Positions 1 through 8,308 of a DNA stretch of 64,000 nt are shown piece after piece. A model generated the notes under the pieces. It ran no database searches. It had not been told where the DNA came from and was given only the letters and a program-made list of their open reading frames with translations. The position numbers and the translations under genes are program-made. Every line of letters starts with the position of its first letter. Within the stretch, counting starts at the first letter, position 1. Source of the DNA: a bacterium (GTDB lineage Bacteria > Myxococcota_A > Polyangia > Nannocystales > Nannocystaceae); contig JANSYI010000026.1 of NCBI GenBank assembly GCA_024742475.1, forward strand, positions 1-64,000. The letters are read 5' to 3'.

Positions 1-212
1 CTTCACCCCAAACGGACGCCTCTCGGCGCCAGCCTTCGTTCGAGGCGCCTTTCGAAAAGGCCCCTCGCTGCGGCCGACGAGTCGCCCTCCGCTTCACCCC
101 AAACGGACGCCTCTCGGCGCCAGCCTTCGTTCGAGGCGCCTTTCGAAAAGGCCCCTCGCTGCGGCCGACGAGTCGCCCTCCGCTTCACCCCAAACGGACG
201 CCTCTCGGCGTC
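1..212. repeat. 91-bp tandem repeat, about 2.3 copies, cut by the window edge
   Basis: Units begin at 1, 92 and 183 (period 91 bp). The first two appear identical and the third breaks off after about 28 bp, just before the 3' end of the exonuclease gene. The array may continue to the left of the window. Each unit contains a palindromic core near positions 46-61 (ggcgcctttcgaaaaggc). There are no spacers between units, so this is not a CRISPR array. No coding role is evident. Confidence 0.85.
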
Positions 213-234
213 TGGTTCCTCCGTTCGCTGCGAG

Positions 235-1140
235 CTAGGAGGACGCCGACTTCGCGGGCGTGTCGGTGCGCTTGCGCTGCCGGATACGACCTTGCAGTGC
301 GTCGCGCACGATGGCCTTGGCGTCGTCTTCGAAGCGACCCTCGAGGAACACGCGGAGGTAGCGACGCTCGGTGGGATCGGAGGCGACCCATCGGAGACTC
401 CGACCTCGAAGTCGGCCGAAGTTGAACACGGGCTCGTTGTCACGCCACTGAAAGCGGCGGCTCTGGTCGCAGTAGGCGTCGTTGTGACTGGCGGAGAGTT
501 CGTGCAGCGCGTCGACGTCGAGCGAGAGATCGGCGTACCGCTCGAGCTGCCCTGCGAACACCTCGAGTGAGGCGACGGTGTCGGCCGCGGCACCATGGGC
601 GCCCTCGAGCTCCTTGCCACGATAGAACTGCAGCGCGGCGGCGAGGTTGCGAGGCTCGCGGCGGTGGTAGATCACCTGAGCGTCGAGCACCCGTCGCGTG
701 GTGACGTCGAACGCCCTGCCCGCCCGGACGAGCTCGGACTGTACGATGCGCACGTCGAAGCGTCCGATGGCGAAGCCGCCGAGATCGCAGTCGTCGATCA
801 AGGCGAGCACCTCGTCGGCGATCTGCTCGAAGGTCGGGGCGGCGTCGACGTCCTCGTTGGAGATGCCGTGAATCTCGGTGGCTTCGACGGGGATGCGAAT
901 GCCCGGCTTGACCCGCCAGGTGCGGATCGGCTCCACGCCTTCGGACCCGACACGAAGGATCGAAAGCTCGACAATGCGATCGTTCGCCGGGTCGACGCCG
1001 GTCGCCTCGACATCGAAGAAGACCAGCGGTCGTTGCAGCCCCGACGCAAAGGCCGAGAAGCGCTCGCCCAGCGCGGCGAGGTCGACCCCCGCGTCGGACA
1101 GGGTGGCGTGGGACTCTTGGGGTGCGCTCGCCTCGGTCAT
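235..1140 (-). CDS. DEDDh-family 3'-5' exonuclease (DNA polymerase III epsilon-like)
   Basis: Predicted cytoplasmic protein of 301 residues with an exonuclease fold in its middle. The metal-binding acidic residues are visible: Asp43 and Glu45 in FFDVEATG, Asp129 in GRFDV, and His182 with Asp187 in AHGAAADT, which gives the DEDDh subtype. The HGISNEDV segment after strand 3 is typical of epsilon-type proofreaders and RNase T relatives. The C-terminal 90 residues end in a basic, Ser-rich tail, and I do not recognise a domain there. It is too short to be a polymerase and stands alone, so a repair or RNA-trimming nuclease is as likely as a true polymerase subunit. The ATG start is clear; no strong Shine-Dalgarno is seen. 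Confidence 0.88.
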   Translation of the reverse strand: MTEASAPQESHATLSDAGVDLAALGERFSAFASGLQRPLVFFDVEATGVDPANDRIVELSILRVGSEGVEPIRTWRVKPGIRIPVEATEIHGISNEDVDAAPTFEQIADEVLALIDDCDLGGFAIGRFDVRIVQSELVRAGRAFDVTTRRVLDAQVIYHRREPRNLAAALQFYRGKELEGAHGAAADTVASLEVFAGQLERYADLSLDVDALHELSASHNDAYCDQSRRFQWRDNEPVFNFGRLRGRSLRWVASDPTERRYLRVFLEGRFEDDAKAIVRDALQGRIRQRKRTDTPAKSASS

Positions 1141-1295
1141 CGAAGGATGCGAAGGGTCGCACGGTCAGCGCGGTCACAACACCCCAAGCCTGAGAGTTAT
1201 CACCGCACACGAAAACTACGAACACTGTGCGGTGTTTTCTGCGTCAAGCCGCCTTCGGTCGAATTGGCGTCGTTGGAAGCTTGGCCTGGCCCTGA

Positions 1296-1301
1296 TAGGT
1301 T
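1296..1301 (+). promoter_or_regulatory. -10 element (TAGGTT) of a probable leaderless promoter
   Basis: TAGGTT ends 6 nt before the ATG at 1308. A TTGGAA -35-like hexamer at 1273-1278 is 17 bp upstream. Transcription would start at or next to the start codon, which matches the lack of a Shine-Dalgarno. Confidence 0.6.
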
Positions 1302-1307
1302 CCGTGC

Positions 1308-2426
1308 ATGTCTCGGGTCGGAGCGAGCATTCTGGGTGTCCTGTTGGTTGTCGGCTGCGATGCCGAGCGAGAAGACTCGGACACGGGTAACGGTGGGGGG
1401 CTGACGGCCACTGATGGACTCACGACCATCGACCCCGGCGGTGGCTCGGACGACATCGACGACGACGACGGAGGCACGGGCGACATCAAGCTCGACGTCG
1501 GCGCCGCGGGGAGCGGAGGCCCACTCGAGTGCATGGAAGGGCAAGACTGCCCGGACGCATGCGACGAGGTGGCCCACGTGCCCTGCGATGATGGAACCAG
1601 CGACCTCTTCAACGCCATCGGATTGGGCTGCCCGGGCGAGATCCAGATCACCTCGACCACCCAAGGCGACGCGTCGGCGCTCGGCGTCCGCACGGGCTTC
1701 GGCGCGACCGACGAGTGGGCGCCGCGCGAAGGCTCCTCGTTCGCCGTCATCGGCAGCGGCTCGGTGCTCGAACTCGACACCGAGACACCGCCAGGCGACG
1801 ACAACGGGGGACCGACCCACTGCAACGACGCGCTGGGCAGCCCAGACCCCGGGGCGATGCTTCCAGCCCCCATCCAGGTCATGGACGTCGGTGGCGACTG
1901 CGCCGCGGACCCCAGCCTTCTGGGCTCGGGCGACTGCTCCAACACCATCGCCGGTCAGTTCACGCAGGGCGGCGCGGCGTTCGACTACGCCGAGCTGCGG
2001 GTCATCGCCAACGTGCCCGAGGGCAACAACTCGATCAGCTACGACTTCGCGTTCTTCTCCACCGAGTACCCGTTCTACTTCGGAGACTCGTTCAACGACA
2101 TGTTCGTCGGCTGGCTCGAGTCGGAGAGCTGGACGGGCAACATCTCGTTCGACGAGGCCGGCAACCCGATCTCCCTCAACGCAGGCTTCCTCGACTTCCG
2201 TGACGACTCGGCGTCGCTACCCGAGTTCGCCGGCACCTGCATGAAGCAGCACGCGGGCACGAAGTGGCTCAGCAGCACCGCCCCCGTTACTCCCGGTGAG
2301 CAGATCACCGTCGTGCTCGCGGTCTTCGACCTCGCCGACCCCATTCTCGACAGCTACGTCTTCATCGACAACTGGCAGTGGGGCTGCGAAGGCACCAGCG
2401 GGCCCGTGACCGAGCCAGTCGGCTGA
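1308..2426 (+). CDS. Choice-of-anchor L domain lipoprotein
   Basis: Secreted 372-residue protein. A short hydrophobic signal ends in the lipobox VVGC (Cys17), followed by an acidic Asp/Gly-rich linker to about residue 70. From about residue 170 the sequence resembles the choice-of-anchor-L domain: a region with SYDFAFFSTEYPFYFG, then a Asn-Asp-Phe-Val type segment (FNDMFVGWLES), and a closing beta segment with SYVFIDNWQWGC. Such domains are common in surface proteins of Nannocystis relatives; the ligand is unknown. Cysteines around residues 75-90 probably form disulphides. It is divergent from the exonuclease and convergent, 8 bp apart, with the patatin gene. Function beyond surface location is not inferable. 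Confidence 0.82.
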   Translation: MSRVGASILGVLLVVGCDAEREDSDTGNGGGLTATDGLTTIDPGGGSDDIDDDDGGTGDIKLDVGAAGSGGPLECMEGQDCPDACDEVAHVPCDDGTSDLFNAIGLGCPGEIQITSTTQGDASALGVRTGFGATDEWAPREGSSFAVIGSGSVLELDTETPPGDDNGGPTHCNDALGSPDPGAMLPAPIQVMDVGGDCAADPSLLGSGDCSNTIAGQFTQGGAAFDYAELRVIANVPEGNNSISYDFAFFSTEYPFYFGDSFNDMFVGWLESESWTGNISFDEAGNPISLNAGFLDFRDDSASLPEFAGTCMKQHAGTKWLSSTAPVTPGEQITVVLAVFDLADPILDSYVFIDNWQWGCEGTSGPVTEPVG

Positions 2427-2434
2427 AACAACCT

Positions 2435-3178
2435 CTACGGGCAGTCTTCGTCGAGCCAGCGCTGCACGTGGTCGTAGGTCCGCGTGTACGCGATGGGGCC
2501 GTTGCCCAGCGCGAACGGGGTGACCTTGGGGAGGTCGGGCGTCAGCAGCAAGAGCGACTGCGCGCCGGGCACCTCGGAGGGGACGGACGCGGGCGCGCCC
2601 CACTTGACGCGTCGGCGCGACGGCAGGAAGTGCAGCAGCACGCGACGGTCGCCCTCGAGCGCCGTGAAGCCGCAGCGATCGGAGACCCCGCCGTCGACCA
2701 GGACCCGGCCCTGGGAGAGCACCGGACGGAACATCGCCGGCACGGTGCAGGACGCCACGATCGCCTCGTCGAGCGGGCCCTCCCGCAGCGCCAGCGGTTT
2801 GCGGCGCAAAACGTCGTGCACGATCGGGGCGAAGGTCATCGGCGTGTGCTCGATGCGATCGACCCCCAACCTGCGCAGCAGCGATGCGAGATGGTTGCGG
2901 AACTTCCTGCCGCGCAGCAGCCCGCCCAGCGGCAGCCCGGGGTCCCAGAAGTCCTCCCGCCGCAGCGAGACCAGCTCGTCGGCGAGCGACCCCGCGTCCA
3001 TACCGCTCGCCCACAACCCGCCCGCGAGCGAGCCCGCCGAGACGCCGATGACCTTGCTGGGACGCAGACCACGCTCCTCGAGCGCCCGCAGCACGCCGGT
3101 GTGCGAGAAGAAGCCAAAGAAGCCCGCGCTGAGCATCAGCGTGAATGGAGACTCCTCGAGCCAGGCTGCGCGCTGCAT
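2435..3178 (-). CDS. Patatin-like phospholipase
   Basis: 247-residue patatin-fold acyl hydrolase expected to cleave acyl groups from membrane lipids. The nucleophile elbow GVSAG (Ser47) and the catalytic DGG (Asp163) form the expected Ser-Asp dyad. The usual Gly-rich oxyanion loop is altered to SAGFFGFFSHTG (residues 17-28). There is no signal peptide, so it should act in the cytoplasm or at the inner membrane face. It follows the 959-residue gene by 26 bp on the same strand and is the last gene of the putative four-gene operon. A hexamer TAGACC 6 nt before the ATG could also give it its own weak promoter. Patatins are known effectors in some anti-phage systems, but a housekeeping lipase role is equally compatible. 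Confidence 0.88.
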   Translation of the reverse strand: MQRAAWLEESPFTLMLSAGFFGFFSHTGVLRALEERGLRPSKVIGVSAGSLAGGLWASGMDAGSLADELVSLRREDFWDPGLPLGGLLRGRKFRNHLASLLRRLGVDRIEHTPMTFAPIVHDVLRRKPLALREGPLDEAIVASCTVPAMFRPVLSQGRVLVDGGVSDRCGFTALEGDRRVLLHFLPSRRRVKWGAPASVPSEVPGAQSLLLLTPDLPKVTPFALGNGPIAYTRTYDHVQRWLDEDCP

Positions 3179-3204
3179 CGGTGCGGTCTACCACCGCGAC
3201 GGGT

Positions 3205-6084
3205 TCACTCCAAGGCGGCCAGCACGCGTGCGGCCGCCTCGTCGTAGGCGACGCGATCGAGCCGGCCCGAACGAGACAGAGCGAGCAAGATCGCCAGCGC
3301 CGCGACGCCGATCGCCGATCGCTCGGCTCCGTCCTCTCGCGCCGCGCGGATCAGCGGGTGGAGACCACCGACGCGGATCTCCTCGAGGTTCTCGTCGTCT
3401 CGCACGAGCGCCCACGAGACGCGGGACACCTCCACGGTCACCGCGCGCCCGAGCGCGAAGCGCAGCGTCGCGGCGAGCCGATCGGAACCGAGAACGGGAG
3501 CGATGCGCGGGGGCTGTGGGGGCGGCTGGGGCTGAGCGCGAATCGCCTCGAGGAACGCCTCGAGAGCCCGCGCCTGAGACGAGCCGGGCACCGACAACAG
3601 GCGCGCCCGACGAGCCTCGTCGGCCATCATCTGCGCGGACTGCAGCAGCAGACGGGAGAGCCCCTGCGTGGAGTGCCGACCCTGCTGCATCCAGACCCGG
3701 CCCGAGACGGCGCCGTACGGCGGGGGGAGTCGGAGCGTCTGGGAGCGAAGGCCGCCCTCCCAGATCTCGACGCCCCCGGGTCCCTCCGCGAGGAGGAGTG
3801 CACCGACGGCGTCCGGGTGGACGACGCGCTGACGCAGCCACACGCGCCGACGCTGGGACGCGCTGCTCGAGGGGCGTCGCGGCGCCGTGCGGACCGGTAC
3901 GGTGGACGACGAAACGAGGCCGAGCTCGACCAGCGCAAACGCCACCGCGGGCGTCACCTCGAGCACTGAGCTCCCCAGATCTCGGTGCGCCGCGCCTCGT
4001 GGGACGACCCCTGCGAAGGCACCGCCGGCCACGTCGAGCACGGAGACGAGACGCCGCGGCTGTGCCGACTGCGGGTCGAAGCTCGACAGCAGCGGAAGCG
4101 CATCGAGCCCGAACGCGTCTTCGTGCGTCGCTCGGGCCCACAGCGCGTGCGCGAGCAAGGCACAGCGCGCGCGCTCGGCCACCCGCCCCACCGACCGGAG
4201 CGACGCGCGGAGCTCGGCGGCGCGGTCCGCCTCGAGGCGAACGTGTGCCTGCGATGCGAGCGGACAGGGGCGGAGCTCGGCCTCGGCCACCATCGGCATC
4301 CGCCACAGCGCCGCATCGGACAACACCCGCACGAGCAGCTCGCTGCCCACCGAGGTGAGCCGCCACGGCGTCCAGATCGGGACCGACGACTCGAGGGTCT
4401 GCCAACGCCCGGACCCCTCCGCCACCACCACGCCCCCCGCATCGCGCAGCCTCTCGAGCGCGTCGGCTACGGTTCGTGCCGTCCCGTCGCCCTCGCGCGC
4501 CACCACCGTGGTCAGCAGTGGGTCATCGCGCCACGACAGCCGGACGCCGTCTGCGTGGGGCGCGTAGCGAAGCTCCAGGTCGATGGGGGAGAGGTTCGCC
4601 CAGCGATGCGCGAACCACGGCACGCGAAACCGCGTCGCGAGATCGGGTATGGCCTCGAGCACCGCCGCGGTCAGCACATCCCCGCGCGACTCGGCGTACG
4701 TGCGGATCGCGTCGGCGTGGTCCGAGGCCGGCTCGAGGTCCTCGCCACGGGGCTCGAGCGCGCCGATGACGGTCACGCCCGGGAGCTCGGAGGCGCGCGC
4801 GTCGATCAGCACGCGTCCAAACCCATGCACCTGCACCCGCCCCTGGTCGGCAACCGGATGACGGTGCACGAAGGCGGAGATCGAATCGCCACGGACCTCG
4901 CCCAGCGCGATCGGACCGATGCTGCCCTGATGCAGCGACGTCAGGTCGACCCTCTGCAGGCCTCGGGCACTTCGCAGCAGGCTCGCGGGGACGATGGACG
5001 CGGGCGTGCGCTCGCGCAGCCGCTGCACCTGCGCGGGCGTGAGCGGGTTGACGACGACCGCGCCCTGCCCCTGGATCTCCGTGAGCCGATGGGGCCACGT
5101 GAAGACCACCTCGTCCACCGCGCGCAGCGACTCGACCGGGCACGACGTACCGCCTTCGAGACGCACCGTCTCGACGTCGTCCGAGGCGGGCGCTTGCATC
5201 CACGCGATGAGCTCGTGCAACGCCGCGTCCTCGCGCACGGTCTGCCCGTCGATGTCCAGGGCGACGCTCGGTGCCTCGACGTCTCCATGCAGGGGAAGAC
5301 CGCCGAGCTCGCGCACCTGCGCGCCGAAGTCCGCGATGCGAACGCCGTCTCGCCGCAGGAAGAGGCCGCCGTCGGGGCGTGGCCACCACCGCCCCTGAGA
5401 GCCCAACGCGATCGCCCCGGCGGCGGGAGGTCGTGCGGCCGCGACCCCCTCGCGCACCGCGAGCGCTTCGATCGGAACGCCGAGCGCGTCGGCCCATCGA
5501 CGCGCCACCTCGTCTTCGGGCCCGGCCCGCCCCGTCCAGCGAGCCCAGACGGCCGCGACCCCCTCGGCGTGCGCCATGCGCAGCGAGAACCCTCCCGCCT
5601 CGACGTCGCTCGGAATCCGCTGCAGCGCATAGGGGTCCTCGCCCGGAGGTGCCCCCGCGTCGAACGCCCACCGCCGGCCACCGACCGGGGTGTGGAGCTC
5701 GAGCCAGCGGGGATCGGTCGCGAGCGCGCCGTTGATCGCCGCGCCGAGCAACGAGCGCCAACGAAGCCGCGGGTCGTCTCGCGGGTCGTCGCGCAGTGAG
5801 GCCTCGAGCAGCCCCGCGAGGTCGAGGTCCGACCACGCGCAGGCGAGCCGAAGGTCGAAGCGAAGCTCCCGATGCCCATCGACCTCCCGGACCCTCGCCT
5901 TGGCGACCAGAGCCGCCGCGAGCGCGAGGCCGGCCCGCAGCAGTGCGACCGAGAACTGCCACGGCACGGCGCCGCGCCGCATCGCGAGGACGCCTGCGCG
6001 CTGGGACGCCGTGAACGAGCGCCGTGGCGCCGCCGTCCCCTCGGCGAGCGACGCCTCGCGAACGCGCGCATCCAGGGCGCTCAC
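3205..6084 (-). CDS. Large protein of unknown function coupled to the GHKL ATPase
   Basis: 959 residues; I recognise no family. The start is set by the junction: GTG at 6084 overlaps the TGA of the upstream ATPase gene (GTGA), and a longer frame upstream reads as Arg-rich out-of-frame sequence. There is no signal peptide or convincing membrane segment. It looks like a mixed alpha/beta soluble protein with several repeated-looking segments (for example two stretches with Trp-Arg-rich beta sequence near residues 120-200), and a Pro/Gln-rich patch near residue 870. The overlap implies co-translation with the ATPase, so I infer a partner or client-recognition subunit. Sequence search and structure prediction would be needed to say more. 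Confidence 0.8.
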   Translation of the reverse strand: MSALDARVREASLAEGTAAPRRSFTASQRAGVLAMRRGAVPWQFSVALLRAGLALAAALVAKARVREVDGHRELRFDLRLACAWSDLDLAGLLEASLRDDPRDDPRLRWRSLLGAAINGALATDPRWLELHTPVGGRRWAFDAGAPPGEDPYALQRIPSDVEAGGFSLRMAHAEGVAAVWARWTGRAGPEDEVARRWADALGVPIEALAVREGVAAARPPAAGAIALGSQGRWWPRPDGGLFLRRDGVRIADFGAQVRELGGLPLHGDVEAPSVALDIDGQTVREDAALHELIAWMQAPASDDVETVRLEGGTSCPVESLRAVDEVVFTWPHRLTEIQGQGAVVVNPLTPAQVQRLRERTPASIVPASLLRSARGLQRVDLTSLHQGSIGPIALGEVRGDSISAFVHRHPVADQGRVQVHGFGRVLIDARASELPGVTVIGALEPRGEDLEPASDHADAIRTYAESRGDVLTAAVLEAIPDLATRFRVPWFAHRWANLSPIDLELRYAPHADGVRLSWRDDPLLTTVVAREGDGTARTVADALERLRDAGGVVVAEGSGRWQTLESSVPIWTPWRLTSVGSELLVRVLSDAALWRMPMVAEAELRPCPLASQAHVRLEADRAAELRASLRSVGRVAERARCALLAHALWARATHEDAFGLDALPLLSSFDPQSAQPRRLVSVLDVAGGAFAGVVPRGAAHRDLGSSVLEVTPAVAFALVELGLVSSSTVPVRTAPRRPSSSASQRRRVWLRQRVVHPDAVGALLLAEGPGGVEIWEGGLRSQTLRLPPPYGAVSGRVWMQQGRHSTQGLSRLLLQSAQMMADEARRARLLSVPGSSQARALEAFLEAIRAQPQPPPQPPRIAPVLGSDRLAATLRFALGRAVTVEVSRVSWALVRDDENLEEIRVGGLHPLIRAAREDGAERSAIGVAALAILLALSRSGRLDRVAYDEAAARVLAALE

Positions 6085-7679
6085 CCGAACGCCCTCCACG
6101 CGTCCCACAGCGCGTCCACAGGCGCGTCGCCCCGAGAGAGGATCGCCGCGGCCAAGCCAAAGGCCGCCACGTCTGGGGAGGTCACCGCGGTCGCCGAAGC
6201 CCGCTGCACGACCGGGTGGTCGACGCGAAGCCAGAGCGTCCGCTCCTTCAGCAAGGCCGAGGTCCATCGCGCCGCCGTCACGACACCTGCGCCGCCCAGC
6301 GCGACGCCCCCGAGCACGTCGGCGCTCGAGCCTTCGAACACGCCCCACTGCATCGCTTTGGGTCGAACGATGTCCGCGAGCAACGAGAGCGTCAGACGGG
6401 CCAGCGCGGGCGGGGTGTCGACCGCCTCCGCCACGGCGACGGCCTCGGCCAGCGGCAGCGCTCGCAGCTCGCGTGAGCCCAGCAGCGCCTCGATCCATGG
6501 CTGGTCGACCGACCAGCGCCCGTGCAGCACCGGGATGCCCGAGCGCAACGCGACGAGCCGAAGCTCCAAGGGGTCGTGGTCCGACACCGCGACGATTCCC
6601 AGCCGAGCACGTCTGGCGAGCGCCCCGAGGGAGATCGGCGTCCCCGTGGCGAGCCGGAGGATGTCGTACCGATCGAGGCGCTCGATGGCGCCGTGCTCGA
6701 GCTGCAGGTGCGCGTGCAGATGCGAGTAGTCGTCTTCGGCCGCCCGGTCCCACCGCGGCCGGGCGACCAGCTCGCAGACGCGGCCGACGAGGGCCGCGCG
6801 GAGCTGCGTCAACGTGGGGACCAACGCTCGCTCGAGCGCGTCACGGTCCGCGGACTCGACGACCCCGTCGCGCGCCAGAGCGGTGCGCAGCTTCGGCGAG
6901 TCGACGCGCGCGACCAGATGCGCCATCGAATCTGCGCCCGCGGCTTCGCCCAAGACCGGAAGCAAGGTGGCGCTCTGCCCCTCCTGGAGGACCAGGCCGC
7001 GACGCAAGAGCACGGACTGCGGCTGAGGACCGAAGGCCAGCACGGCCCGAGAGGCCCCGAGCTCCCACGCGACGCTGCACGGTACGTCACGGGGCTCCAG
7101 CGGCTCGGCGATCTCCCGCGGACCCTGAGCCGACTCGACGTCATCGAAGGTGATCTCGATCGGGGCGAAGCGGCACCAGCGTCGCAGGGCATCCTCGACC
7201 GCCTCGGCGATGTCTCGACGCTGCGACGGCGCGCCGCGACGAAAGAGCCGAACCGTGGTGCCCTCGAGCGGCATGTCGACGGGCCGCTTCTCGAACTGCC
7301 GATCGTCGTGAAACAAGAGCTCCCACGCCTCCCCCCGACGGCCCGTTTGCAGCAGCACGCGCTCGGGCTCCCACGCGAAGACGCTGACGAAGCCGATGCC
7401 AAAGCCACCCGCCATCGTGCGGTCGTCCGTCTTCGAAGTGCCGAACAAGCGCGTGAGCTCGCCGTCGATGATCTCCTCGTCCATGCCCCCACCCGCGTCG
7501 AGCACGACGAGCTCGAAGACGACCTCGCCCTCGTGGTCCCCGGGGTGTTGATGCAGCTCGACCTCGACCAAGTCGCTGCCCGCGTCCATCGCGTTTTGGA
7601 CCAGCTCGCGAAGGAAGTCGTACGGCGAGGCGAACTGGCCGACGAGGCGCTCGAGCAGCGCGTGCGTGTCGACGGTCAA
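6081..7679 (-). CDS. Hsp90-like (GHKL/Bergerat-fold) ATPase
   Basis: 532 residues with an HtpG-like N-terminal ATPase domain. The Bergerat motifs are in order: N-box FLRELVQNAMDA (Glu25, Asn29), G1 DAGGGM (61-66), G2 GGFGIGF (91-97), and a Thr at 141 in GTTVRLF. The remaining 380 residues do not show the Hsp90 middle and dimerisation motifs, so this is not ordinary HtpG (usually over 600 residues). The TTG start at 7679 overlaps the TGA of the upstream lipoprotein gene (TTGA), and its own TGA overlaps the next GTG (GTGA). This double coupling fixes both ends. Likely a conformational ATPase working with the 959-residue neighbour; the substrate is unknown. Confidence 0.85.
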   Translation of the reverse strand: MTVDTHALLERLVGQFASPYDFLRELVQNAMDAGSDLVEVELHQHPGDHEGEVVFELVVLDAGGGMDEEIIDGELTRLFGTSKTDDRTMAGGFGIGFVSVFAWEPERVLLQTGRRGEAWELLFHDDRQFEKRPVDMPLEGTTVRLFRRGAPSQRRDIAEAVEDALRRWCRFAPIEITFDDVESAQGPREIAEPLEPRDVPCSVAWELGASRAVLAFGPQPQSVLLRRGLVLQEGQSATLLPVLGEAAGADSMAHLVARVDSPKLRTALARDGVVESADRDALERALVPTLTQLRAALVGRVCELVARPRWDRAAEDDYSHLHAHLQLEHGAIERLDRYDILRLATGTPISLGALARRARLGIVAVSDHDPLELRLVALRSGIPVLHGRWSVDQPWIEALLGSRELRALPLAEAVAVAEAVDTPPALARLTLSLLADIVRPKAMQWGVFEGSSADVLGGVALGGAGVVTAARWTSALLKERTLWLRVDHPVVQRASATAVTSPDVAAFGLAAAILSRGDAPVDALWDAWRAFG

Positions 7680-8185
7680 GGCGTGAGCAGGGCTTCGAGG
7701 TCGTCGTCCTCTTCGGCGAGCTGTGCGATCGCGGAGGTGACCAGCTGGGTCGGGATGACATCGGACGCGCCCCGCCGCGTCGCCCAGCGCTTGCGTGACT
7801 GGTACTTCACGGTCCCGGTGGGATCGCCGTTGACCAGCAGACAGTGGTCGAAGCCCTTGCTCGGCTTGCACCGCTCGAAGCGCAGACGTGCCTTCGTGCC
7901 GTCTTGCAAGAAGACGACGTCGGCGCCGCCCGAGCGGGGCGTCCACGTGAAGACGTCGTGTCCGCCGCGATAGAGCGACCCGGTGAAAAACGCGCCGATG
8001 TACTTGCCGTCGGTGGCCTTGGTGGCCAAGAACGCGGAGATCGGCTTCTTCGGGCTGGTCGGCAGCGTGGAGATCCACAGCCGCTCCGACGCGGTCGCGT
8101 CGTCCTTGCCGCCGCAGCCGCCGAGGCCGATTGCGACCAGGCTCACGCAAAGGGACGTTCGGGCCAGGCGGCGACGCATCTTCAT
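7676..8185 (-). CDS. Small lipoprotein, first gene of the ATPase operon
   Basis: 169 residues. A basic N-terminus (MKMRRRLAR) and hydrophobic stretch lead to the lipobox LGGC (Cys24), so it should be lipid-anchored in the envelope. The mature part is a compact beta-rich domain with two cysteines (near 106 and 115) and no recognised family. The acidic C-terminus overlaps the start of the ATPase gene by 4 nt. It is odd that a lipoprotein is translationally coupled to a cytoplasmic ATPase; either the pair links envelope state to the ATPase, or the grouping is only transcriptional. The divergent neighbour at 8309 shares a 123-bp intergenic region. Confidence 0.8.
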   Translation of the reverse strand: MKMRRRLARTSLCVSLVAIGLGGCGGKDDATASERLWISTLPTSPKKPISAFLATKATDGKYIGAFFTGSLYRGGHDVFTWTPRSGGADVVFLQDGTKARLRFERCKPSKGFDHCLLVNGDPTGTVKYQSRKRWATRRGASDVIPTQLVTSAIAQLAEEDDDLEALLTP

Positions 8186-8308
8186 GTATCAACGGTGACA
8201 GGTGCCGACGCCGCCAGCAAGCCACCGCGACGTGCACGAACCGGCCGAGTCGTTGCCAGCCGCGCGGCTTCGGGGTAAGGGTTTGACGCACGGCCGAGGA
8301 GTACGCAT

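Noticed and set aside
1..212. CRISPR array
   Set aside because: The copies directly abut with no spacers, the unit is 91 bp, and no cas genes are present.
6085..6753. Longer start for the 959-residue protein
   Set aside because: The upstream part is Arg/Gly-rich shadow sequence of the ATPase gene; the GTGA junction at 6081-6084 is a natural coupled start.
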